A stretch of 64,000 nucleotides of DNA from positions 41,464,806 through 41,528,805 of the forward strand of contig JAKSZT010053928.1 of the NCBI GenBank assembly GCA_026826555.1. The letters run 5' to 3'. The notes under the pieces were generated by a model, which made no database searches, was not told where the DNA came from, and was given only the letters and a program-made list of their open reading frames with translations. Shown here in pieces: positions 24,326 through 34,830 of this stretch; the stretch's first letter is position 1; the number at the start of each line of letters is the position of its first letter. Both the position numbers and the translations under genes were made by a program. This stretch comes from Tolypeutes matacus (lineage: Eukaryota > Chordata > Mammalia > Cingulata > Chlamyphoridae).

Positions 24326-24399
24326 GACATGGCTCCATCCATCCATATACCCACCTATCTTTCTATGATTGCCAAGGTGCTCCTACACTTTGTAAATGC

Positions 24400-25510
24400 T
24401 GCATAGTATTCCTTGGAATTAATATTCTTACTGTTGAAAATGTTTAACTGTACTCTTAGAGATCTCTGAAAGGAGATTCTTGAGGCAGGGAATGTTCTTT
24501 AAAAATTAAGAATGTCAAATTATCTCTGATTTTGTTTGACCCTATATCCCAGCTACAGTTTATAGTATCAACTTTTTTCACCATTATTCCAAATACTTGA
24601 AATCCTTAACCTTAAGGGGTGCTAATCCTGGATAGAATATTCTCTTTTCATTTTAATTCCTCTAATTATAAGCAGGATGGGGATCTTTACATACTTTATT
24701 GGTCATTTGTTCCACTTCTTCTGTGAATTGCTTAGACATTTAATTTTCTACTGACTTGTGGTCCATCATCATTTATTGGATAGGAAGATATGTCACTCCA
24801 TTTATTTAATGCTTACCTTGGAGGTTTTAAGATGCTATTTTATTGATATTAATAGGGTTTATGCATTAGGCATTTATTATTCAAAACATTCCTTTGCATT
24901 TAAGCAAATTGCTGGTTATTTCACAATTATTGTTTCACATTCTTTACTCAACCTTATTTGAACAGTTGGTAAAATTTTAGGCTGTCTAGATAGATAATGT
25001 CACCTAGCAGTAGCTTTATTTTCCTTTGATATTTATACCTCTCTAAATTGATTAGCATTTTTTGGATTGCCATTTTTATGATGAACATGTCCATACATAA
25101 TAGATCTATATGAATACCATCTCTCTAATATCCTTAGTGGGTGTTATACCAGCTTTATATTCGATTATGGAATGAGTTGAGAAACTTTCCAACTTTTTCT
25201 TGGATTAAAAATAATCTGCCTAACCAAAGCTTTTTCTGTTCCATTAAGGTCAGGTGAATCTGCAAAACCAGTTGGGTCTATGTTTTTTCAAATAAATGCT
25301 TGACTCTGTCTACAGTTATTTCAGTAGTTCCGGCCCATTCTACAGTTCTACCTTTCAAGTTGATTTGGGCAATTTATATTTTCTTAGAAAATCAGATTTT
25401 CAAGTTTTTAAAATGAAATAAGTATTATATTCTATTCTTATAGCCTACTTCTAATTTTTAATGCACTATCTTTGTTCTTGCTTTTTTCTTGACTTTTATT
25501 CTTTGTACCT
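24400..25510 (-). repeat. Ancient LINE-1 relic, minus strand
   Basis: Decayed L1-like sequence on the minus strand; for example 'tttattggtcatttgttcca' and 'ttctgtgaattgctt' are typical antisense text of old L1 ORF2 ends. Boundaries approximate. Confidence 0.55.
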
Positions 25511-26854
25511 CACATGAATCAGCTCCCTGACCCTTGTTCCATCTCAGAGAATGGACCCAAGCATCAGGTTTGTACCCTCTAGCTAGCTTTGTCTGATATT
25601 TTTACAACGTTTTCCAGTTATAACATTTTCATTTCATCAGAGGCAGACTACAAATAGAATTATTTGTCATATCAAAGGCACTAAGTTTTATAGACTACTT
25701 ATGCCAAAAGCACTTTTGTCTGGTTTAGGTTAAAGCTGTGTTTTGCACTGACAATTTTATTTCAGTCTAACAGGGAGGGTGCCTCTTGACAGTGGTATAC
25801 AAATGGTAATGATTTACTTGATACCTCATACAGCTTTAGCCACACACTCCCCTTATTTTCAATAAGGCTTGACCTGGGATAAATTAGTATGTATATATCA
25901 AAAGGTCATCTAATATGTGAAATATAGTGATCATTTATTTTATGGAAATTAATTTAAGCCTATGTAAAAAAATTTATAATGTAATAGAGTTAGACTCCTA
26001 TATAAATTCTTTTAAAAACTTTATTCAATTGATAATATATACTAGGTAGAAATTTTGTCCATGTTCTATAGAGAAACCAAGCCACAAAATGTAATTGTTA
26101 GGGTCAAATGGTTAAGAGTTGTGATTTCCATCCCCATCTTCTAATTCCATCTCTTGGTTTTTGTATCACAGCTACAAAGGTTTAAGGGCATAAAGGAAAT
26201 GCACTTTATTGATGAACTGGCCTTCACAAGTGACTTCCAGTAAACTGCAAGTGCATCATGAGGTTGTCTGAAACTCACTGTACCTCTCCTGATTTGGCTA
26301 GGAGAAACCCTGGCGAGTCTTAAGAGGTGGACAGCTTGAAAGATACCCTTAGGGTCAGAAAATCCATTATGGGCTTATTAAGTTGTTTGTTGAGCTAAGT
26401 TCCCATTAATTGTAAGCCATATTTGAAGGACTATGAACTGTATTAGGTATATAATATGAGATAAAGGAAAATGCTGCAAATCAAAATTAGCCTCCGCATG
26501 TGTCACAGCTATAGGCATTCAATTTTCTGAAGACATATTGACAATATTGCAATTAAAGCCAAAAGCCCTTAAGTTGCTAGCATTAATCCAAATATTTCTT
26601 TCAATAAACACAAACAAAAGACATTAGATGTTATGATTTCTAAGGCCTATAAAACTGGTTTTGTAAATTTAAATCTTTTGGACTCTGAGGGTAGTAATCA
26701 ATATTTTATAGTGATAAGGGATTTTCTATTCTTTGAATTATCATTTTTCCCACGTGGTCAATACTCCCTTTTTCCTTTTGTTTATTTTTCCCTGTTGCAT
26801 TCATAGTGTCAACTTCCTTAGCATGCCTGTAGATTATTGGTTTTCTGTTCACCT
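25511..26854. other. Unassigned sequence
   Basis: AT-rich; no gene or repeat recognised with confidence. Confidence 0.35.
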
Positions 26855-26957
26855 TTTTTTTTTTTTTTTTTTTTGGTGAAGTACCGGAACCGGAAATTGA
26901 ACCCTGGACCTCATATGTTGGAAGCTGGCACTCAACCACTGAGCCACATTGGCTCCT
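26855..26957 (-). mobile_element. Diverged tRNA-derived SINE, minus strand
   Basis: T-run (tail) followed by antisense 'ggaaattgaaccctggacc' and 'actgagccacattggctcc'. It is more diverged from the DAS core than the other copies. It may form one composite element with the copy at 26980-27085, as in the two-module SINEs at 7335 and 53151. Confidence 0.75.
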
Positions 26958-26979
26958 CTGGATTGGTTATTTTGTTTGT

Positions 26980-27085
26980 TCGCTTGTTGTTTGTTTTTCT
27001 GTTTTTAGGAGGCACCAGGAACCAAACCCAGGACCTCCCATGTGGGAGGAGGGTGCTCAACTGCTTGAGTCACATCCATTCCCCT
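26980..27085 (-). mobile_element. tRNA-derived SINE module, minus strand
   Basis: Antisense 'ggaaccaaacccaggacc' and 'ttgagtcacatccattcccc' after a TTTG-rich left end. No separate target duplication was found, which fits a composite element with 26855-26957. Confidence 0.75.
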
Positions 27086-27356
27086 CTGCTCATATTTAAG
27101 AACAGGGCAGTTCAGTTGCTGATGGGGAAGTATACGAGGCACTGTCTCTTTAGTTGGGGAAATCTTAAACAGTCTTTGAATATCATTGCTCCAGGGTACT
27201 CAGGCTCATAATAAAATTAGCTCACCAAATGGTATGTTTAGTTATTGCTTTTTATGCTTTTAAAGTTTGTTGCCATTGTAATCGAATCTTAGGGAGTAGA
27301 ATATTTTGCTGTATTTAACTACTTTCAACCCATACCTGTAAGAGATGTGGATCTCT

Positions 27357-27370
27357 AAAATGCCCTTTTG
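27357..27370. repeat. Left target-site duplication of L1-C
   Basis: aaaatgcccttttg, repeated exactly at 38862-38875. The bottom-strand context 'cattttagag' fits the L1 endonuclease preference (TTTT/A). Confidence 0.88.
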
Positions 27371-29862
27371 GGGGATTTTGGGAACATGGCCAATGGGTTA
27401 GATATATAAGTCTTACCTCTCACGAAAACAACAAAGAAAAAGCCAGAGGCTGCCATGGGGACCTGCTTTGGGGCACAGCAAACCAGGACACTGCTTACCA
27501 ACTCCCAGAAGGGTGAGGGTCAGAGACATGAAGAAGCCAAAACAAGTAATGTGAGTTATTAAATCTCCCGGCTACTGGGAAGGGCTCCCCTCCCTCACCC
27601 CCGAGATATTAAGTGAGGTTAAAACTCCCCGTGAATTGTATCTAACTGAGAGTAGAGCAGACGTCTACTTCCACGAGAAGTGCTCTGAGTCATCTAGGAG
27701 GGTACTGAACAGATAGGCAAGCAAGGAATAATTGGGGGGTGTGTACCTTGGAGGCTGAAAAGAGCACACATACCTAGCCCTCAGGGCGGACAGACTAGGT
27801 GGAGACCCAGCCCTCTTCAACAAACGGGAGTGTAACGCAGATTCCCTTTGAGGAAGAGGGGCTGGGGAGAGTGGAGAGTGATATAATTGCAGGGAGTTTA
27901 GCCAGCTGGGCTCCCCGACTAGACAGGGAGAGGGTAGGGGGATTGCCTCAGGCTGGCAGTCACGCTCAGCCACCTGGGTAAAGACAGGAATTACATCAAA
28001 GAGGAGGAAGAGACAGGCAGTGATCAGCACCATTCCAGCTGACTGCAGGGAATCTAACCTGCCCAAGGGAAAAGGGGCAGATGGCCTTCTGAAAGGTTAA
28101 ACAACCCAAGGACTTAGAATAGCTCAGTGGGAGAATTCCTGCTTAGCATATATGAGACCGCTGGTTTGATTCCTGGCTATTCCTTGAGAATTGATTCACC
28201 AGGTTATCCAGCATCCAGCCGAACTTTATGACAGGGAACATAGAGACATTTTCTTCGTATCACCTTTTCTTGGATCTCTTATTTTTATTTTTATTTTTTC
28301 AAACGTTCATTTTCTTTTATTTACCTTACTTTACTCACTAAAACCCTTTTCAACACCTACAGATGGCTGGCTGCAGGGTGAGTGATTGAGGAAAACCAGC
28401 AGCCTGGGAAGATCCTTAAGGGTCTAAGAGAGAAGGCTGTTTTTCCATGGTTTTTTTTTTTTTCCTTTCTCCTTTTTTTCAAAAAAGGAGTTGCTGCTAT
28501 CTTGTTTCTTGCTTGTTTTTGTATTCCTTCCCTTTCTTTCTCTGCTTGTTTATTTTTCTTTTCTTTTTTTTTTCTTTTTTCTGTCTTTCTTTTGGTTACT
28601 GATCTATTCTACCTACGATATTTCTTTTCACTCCATCTTTATATCTTTTGTTTTCCATTGTTATTTCATTCCACCTCTTTTATTTGGTCTTCATTTTTTG
28701 TTTATTTCTCCCTCTCTACTTTTTTCTCTGTATACTTTCTCTTTTTCACTTTTTTCTTTCTCTTTTCTCTTTTCTTTCCCCCTCTTCTCACCATTCCAGC
28801 CTTTTAATTCATTCTCTCTATATTTTTTCTCTATTCTTTCTTGTTTCATTGTTTCTATTCTACTTTCCTAATCTTATTCCTCTATGCTTCTTACTCGTGT
28901 TAGTTTTTTAATTTCATAGGTCTTATATATTTGCTCTCCTACCTTTTACTATTACCATTAGTATTATTCTTTTGTCTTCCTATCTCTTTCATTTTCTCTG
29001 GTCCTATTTTTTTTTTTTTTCTTTCAAAGGAACATAGATCCCTCTCAAAAAAAAAAAGGCTGAGTGGGGGCAAGATACTGGCTGACTGAGCTGTTTTGGG
29101 AACCCATGGAGTAGGAGGCTTCAGGGCATCAGTCTGGAGAGAGCTGGACAAAGAGATAAATTCCTCAAGGTCCTCCTGGCTTGATTGTTGGTTGCTGTGT
29201 TTCCTCTTCCTTGATTTCCCCTTTTCTGTGTATACCAATTTTGTCTATCAACGCTTTCTCTTTGCCTTCTTTCATCATTCAATCTTCTGCATTCTGTTGC
29301 TCTTACATTCCACCTCTCTTTGTTTAGGCCTCAATTTTTCTGGTTTGTATCTCTGTCTTGCCTATACTGTTTTCTTTCTTTTATCAATTTTTCATTTTGT
29401 CTTGTCTTTTCCCTTTCCTTCTTTCCTCATCATTCTGGCCTTTTAATTCATTCCATGTATTTTTCTCTATTTGGTTTCCTGTTTCATTGTTGGTACCCTA
29501 CTTTTTTATTCCTATTACTCTACACTGCTTACATGAGTTAAATATTCATTTTCCAAGGACTTATATGATTTCTCTTCTAACGATTACTATTAGAATTACT
29601 ATTATCCTTTTACTTTTTTTTAACCTCTTTTGATTTCTCTGGCCCTAATTTTTTCCTTCAAGGGAGCATAGACAACAGCAATGAAATAGAATAAGAAGAA
29701 CAATGTATAAAAGAGAAAACTTAATACACACACACAAAAACAGCAATTAAATAATATCCTAAAGTAAAGAGAGAAGCTAATCAACTGAATAAACCCATCA
29801 AGATAAAAAGATGACCGGGGGGGGGGGGGCAGAATGCAAACCATACTAAGAAACAGGAAAAC
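27371..29862 (+). promoter_or_regulatory. L1-C 5'UTR (internal promoter region), long and partly duplicated
   Basis: About 2.5 kb from 'gggggattttgggaacatgg' to the ORF1 ATG. It has a purine-rich first part, a tRNA-like segment at 28115-28178, and two long pyrimidine-rich tracts (about 28440-28935 and 29200-29640). These end similarly: 'ctctggtcctattttt...tttcaaaggaacatag' versus 'ctctggccctaatttt...cttcaagggagcatag'. This suggests that a unit of about 600 bp is tandemly repeated. A run of 13 G (29817-29829) lies 34 bp before ORF1. Proteins predicted inside the pyrimidine tracts are low-complexity artefacts. Confidence 0.7.
28115..28178 (+). other. tRNA-Ala-like segment inside L1-C 5'UTR
   Basis: Shows an A-box 'tagctcagtggg', an anticodon-arm-like 'ctgcttagcatatatgag' with AGC in the loop position, and a B-box 'ggtttgattcc'. 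Spacing fits a tRNA body. Acceptor-stem pairing is poor, so this is a tRNA-derived relic (perhaps a small SINE) rather than a tRNA gene. Confidence 0.6.
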
Positions 29863-30724
29863 ATGGCCCAGTCCAATGAACAAACTAAAAACCAGGAAGA
29901 GGTGAAAAACATTGAACAACTAAACAAAGCTGTCCAAACAAATGCCATGGACCATCTTAATGAAGTGAAGGAAGAGATTAAGGATATTAAGACGGCACTG
30001 GGTGAATATACTGAAGAAATTGTAAACATACATAAAAAGATAACGCATATGATGGTGATGAATGGCACAATCCAAGAAATAAAAAAGACACTGGAAGCAT
30101 ATAACAGCAGATTTAAACAGGAGGAGGAAAGAATTAGTGATGTGGAAGACAGTACATCTGAAATCAAACAGATAGTAGAACAGATAGATAAAAAGATTTA
30201 AAAAATCCAGCAGGGACTTAGGGGTTTGAATGGCAACACAGAACACACAAACATTTTAGGCATCCAAGAGGAAGGAGAGTAGGGAAAGGGGACAGAAGGA
30301 GTGCTGAAGGAAATAATGGTTGAAAAATTCCCCAACCCTATTGAGGGAGATGGATGTACATGTCCAGGAAGCACAGCACACCCCAAACAGTATAAATCCC
30401 AACAGGACTACTCCAAGACATATACTCGTCAAACTGTCCAATGCTCAAGACAAAGAGAAAATACTGAAAACAGCAAGAGAAAAGAGAACCATCATATACA
30501 AGGGAAGCTCAATAAGATTAAGTGCTGATTTCTCATCTGAAACCAGGGAGGCAAGAAGGCAGTGGCATGACATAGTTAAGGCACTAAAAGAAAAAAACTT
30601 CCAGCCAAGAATTCTCTATTTATCAAAGCTGGCATTCAAAAATGATGGAGAGTTCAAAATATTCACAGATAAACAGAAATTAAGAGAGTATGCCAATAAG
30701 AACCTGTCCTTCAAGAATTACTAG
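29863..30724 (+). pseudogene. L1-C ORF1 relic
   Basis: The start at 29863 ('MAQSNEQTKNQ') matches that of L1-B. The N-terminal coiled-coil (29863-30201) is Glu/Lys/Ile-rich. A stop follows near 30199, another near 30279, and a frameshift near 30340, after which the RNA-recognition and C-terminal domains read on at 30320-30724 ('VQEAQHTPNSINPNRTTPRH', 'RLSADFSSETREARRQW', 'QPRILYLSKLAFKNDGEFKI'). Few lesions, so comparatively young, but not functional as is. Confidence 0.88.
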
Positions 30725-30846
30725 AGTTCTACAGGTCAAAAGGAAAAAACAAGAGAGAGAGAGAGTTGGAAGAGAGTGTAATAACACCTAAAAAGACAAA
30801 AAGAGAAATAAAAACAACATATGATATACATAAACCCAAAGAAAAT

Positions 30847-33800
30847 ATGGCTAATGTAAGTAATTCCTTGAAAGTAATAACACTAAATGTTAATGGATTA
30901 AACTCACCAGTCAAGAGGCACATATTGGCAGAATGGATAAGAAAATATGACCCATCTATATATTGTCTACAAGAAACCCACCTTAGATCCAGGGATTCAA
31001 GTAGGCTGAAAGTGAATGGTTGGAAAACTATCTTACAAGCAAGCAATAACCAAAAAAGGATGGGAGTAGCTATACTAATATCAGACAAAATAAACTTTAA
31101 ATGCAAAAGTACTGTAAGAGACAAAGACAGACACTATATATTAGTGAAAGGGGTAATCTTTCAAAAAGAAAAAACAATCAAACATTTATGCTCTAACAAG
31201 GGAGCCTCAAAATACATGAGGCAAACACTGGAAAAACTAAATGGAGAAATAGATGCCTCTACAATTATAGTGGGGGACTTTAATACACCATTATCACCAT
31301 TAGACAGAACATCTTGACAGAGAATCAATAAAGAAACACAGACTTTGATTAATACATTAGAGGATCTGGATCTAATAGACATATACAGAACACTACACTC
31401 AAATACAGCAGGATATACATTCTTCTCGAGGATACATGGATCATACTCCAAGACAGACCACATGCTAGGCCACAGAAAAAAAATCTCAATGAATTCAGAA
31501 AGACTGAGATTATACAAAGTAATTTCTCTGACCACAATGGAATGAAATTGGAAATCAGTAAGGGCCAGAGAACCAGATTAGGCACAAAGATATAGAAGTT
31601 AAAGAACACACTCTTAGAAAAACAGTGGGTCAACGAAGAAATCGCAAAAGAAATCAGTATCTACTTTGAAATGAATGAAAATTATAACACAACATATCAA
31701 AACCTATGGGATGCAACAAAAGCTGTACCAAGAGGGAAGTTCATAGTTATAAACGCATATATCAAAAAAGAAAGACCTAAAATCAAGGACCTAACTGCAC
31801 ACCTGGAGGAATTAGAAAAAGAAAAAACTAACCCCAAAGGAAGTTGAAAGAAGGAAATAACAAAGACTACAGCAGAACTAATTGAAATATAAAATAAGAA
31901 AGCACTAGAAAAAAAAAATTTTTTTAAAGGTGGTTCTTCGAGGAGATCAATGAAATTGACAAACCCTTAGCCAGACTAACAAAGAAAAAAAGAGAGACGA
32001 TGCAAATATACAAAATAAGAAATGAGGAAGCGGATATCACCACTGACCCCACAGAAATAAAGGGTATCATAAGAGGATACTTTGAAAAATTATATACCAA
32101 CAAGAATGATAACTTAGAAGAAATGGACAAATTCATAGAGCCTCACAAGCAGCCTACATTGATGAAAGAAGAAACTGATTAATTCAACAGACCAATTACA
32201 AGTAAAGAGATAGAATCAGTCATCAAAAACTTCCCAACTAAGAAGAGCCCAGGACCAGATGGCTTCACAGGTGAATTCTACCAAACATTCCAAAAAGAAC
32301 TAACACCAATCCTGCTTAAACTCTTCCAAAAAATAGAACTAGAAAGAACATTGCCTAACTCATTCTATGATGCCAACATTACCCTAATACCAGTGCCAAA
32401 CAAAGATGCTACAAGACAGGAAAATTACACACCAATCTCTCTAATGAACCTAGATGCTAAAATACTCAATCAAATATTTGCTAATCGCATTCAACAACAC
32501 ATCAAATGAATTATACACCATGACCAAGTGGGTTTCATTCCGAGTATGCAGTTCAGCATAAGAAAATCAATCAATGTAATACACCACATAAACAGATCAA
32601 AAGAAAAAAATGACATGATCATCTCTATAGACGCAGAAAAATCATTTGACAAAATATGGCACCCTTTCCTGATAAAAACATTGCAAAAGATAGGAATAGA
32701 AGGAAACTTTCTGAACATGGTAAAGGGTATATATGAAAAACCCATAGCTAACATCATCTTCAATGGTGAAATCCTAAAAGCTTTCCCTCTAAGATCAGGA
32801 GAAAGACAGATGCCTACTATCACCACTCCTATTTAACATTGTCTTAGAAGTACTTGTTCGAGCAATGAGGCAAGAAAAAGATATAAAAAGCATCCAAATT
32901 TGAAAGGAAGAAGAAAAATTTCACTATTTGCAGACGACATGATCCTATACATAGAAAGCCCTGAGAAATCTACAACAAAGCCTCTAGAACTTATAAATGA
33001 GTTCAGTAAAGTCACAGTCTATAAGATCAATGCTCAAAAATCAGTAAGATTTCTGAACACCAATAATGAGCAATCTGAGGAGGAAATCAAGAAAAAAATA
33101 CCATTTACAATAGTAACTAAAAGAATCAAATACCTAGGAATAAAGTTGACTAAAGATGTAAAGGACTTATGCACAGAAAACTATATATTATTAAAGGAAA
33201 TCAAAGAAGAATTAACTTAAAGAATATTCCATATCCATGGATAGGAAGACTAAACATCATTAAGATGTCTATCCTACCCCAACTAATCTACAGATTTAAT
33301 GCAATCCCAATAAAAATCAACACAGCATTTTTAAATTAATTGGAAAAACTAACTACAAAATTTTGGGGGAGGGTAAGAAGCCCCAAATAGCCAAAGACAT
33401 ATTGAAAAAGAAAAAAGAAATAGGAGGAATCATACCACCTGACTTTAAAACATACTACAAATTTACAGTGGTCAAAACTGCATGGTATTGGCACAAGGCT
33501 AGACATACCAACCAATGGAACTGAATTGAGAGTTCTGATATAGATCCTCACATATACAGTCATCTGATATTCATCAAGGCCACCAAGCCCACTCAACTGG
33601 GAGAGAATGGCCTCTTCAACAAATGGTGCTTGGAGAACTGGATATCCATATCCAAAAGAATGATAGAGGTACACTATCTCACACCTTATATAAAAATCAA
33701 CTCAAGATGGATCAAAGATCTAAATATAAGAGCTGAGACCATAAAGACCTTGGAAGATAATGTACGGAAGCATCTATAGGACCTTGTAATAGGATATGGT

Positions 33801-34830
33801 TTTATGAACTTCACACCCAATGCACAAGCAGTGAAAGAAAAAAAAATAGATAACTGGGATCTCTTCAAAATTAAAAACTTTGGCACCTCAAAGGACATTA
33901 TCAAGAAAATAAAAAGGCAGCCTACACAATGGGAGAAAATATTTGGCAACCATATATCTGATAGGTGCCTAATATCCAGCATATATAAAGAAATCCTACA
34001 ACTCAAATATAACAAGACAAACAACCCATTTAAAAAATGGGCAAGTTAGGGAAGCGGCTGTGGCTCAATCAGTAGGGCTCCCGTTTACCATATGGGAGGC
34101 CCCGGGTTCGGTTCCCGGGGCCTCCTGGTGAAGGCAAGCCCGCCCGCATGGCGTGGTTAGCTGACCCAGCAAGCACAAGCAGCAAGGGGGGGATAAATGA
34201 ATAAATAAATAAAATCTTAAAAAAAAAAAAATGGGCAAGTGACTTGAAAAGACACTTCTCCAAGGAAGAAATACAAATAGCTAAAAAGCGCATGAAAAGA
34301 TGATCAATACCACTAGCTATTAGGGAAATGCAAATCAAAACTACAATCAGATACCATCTTACACCCATTAGAATGGTGGCTATTAAAAAACAGCAGACTA
34401 TAAGTTTGGAGAGAATATGGAGGAATGAGAACCCTCATCCACTGCTGGTGGGAATGTAGAATGGTCCAGCCATTGTGGAGGTCAGTTCGGTGGTTCCTCA
34501 AAAAAACTAACTATAGAATTTCCATATGATCCAGGAATTCCACTGCTGGGTATATACCCAGAAGAATTGAAAGCAAAGACAAGAACAGATATATGCACAC
34601 CAATGTTCATAGCAGCATTATTCACTATTGCCAAAAGTTGGAAACAACCCAGGTACCCATTAAACAGAAGAATGAATAAACAAAATGTGGTACATACATA
34701 CAATGGAATATTGCTCAGCTCTAAGAAGGAATACAGTGCTAAAACATGGGATAATATGGATTAATCTTGAGGACCTTATGTTGAGTGAAGCAAGCCAGGC
34801 ATTGAAGGATGAACAGTACATGACCTCACT
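30847..34830 (+). pseudogene. L1-C ORF2 relic (endonuclease/reverse transcriptase)
   Basis: The ATG at 30847 (MANVSNSLKVITLNVNGLNS) is the expected ORF2 start, 120 bp after the ORF1 stop; the frame is open upstream to 30766. The endonuclease keeps 'CLQETHL' and 'VGDFNTPLSPLDR'; a TGA at about 31315 follows immediately, and the SDHNGMK histidine motif near 31510 needs a frameshift. Reverse transcriptase motif A '[12 protein letters not shown]' is in 32528-32836 and FADD in 32900-33220 ('[17 protein letters not shown]'). The C-terminal part is in 33804-34049 and 34567-34764, split by the SINE. Confidence 0.9.
34047..34225 (+). mobile_element. tRNA-derived SINE (DAS-III-like) inside L1-C ORF2
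   Basis: Same family as 20368-20557, sharing 'gggaagcggctgtggctc' and 'ggttcggttcccggggcctc'. Flanked by the 15-bp repeat aaaaaatgggcaagt at 34032-34046 and 34226-34240. It is therefore younger than L1-C. Confidence 0.95.

Noticed and set aside
27800..28066. Secreted-protein-like minus-strand frame with a hydrophobic stretch
   Set aside because: Antisense to the L1-C 5'UTR, no start-site or domain support.
28382..28911. Overlapping frames encoding very Phe/Ser/Leu-rich 'membrane-like' proteins
   Set aside because: Translation of a pyrimidine-rich tract in the L1-C 5'UTR; low complexity in all frames.
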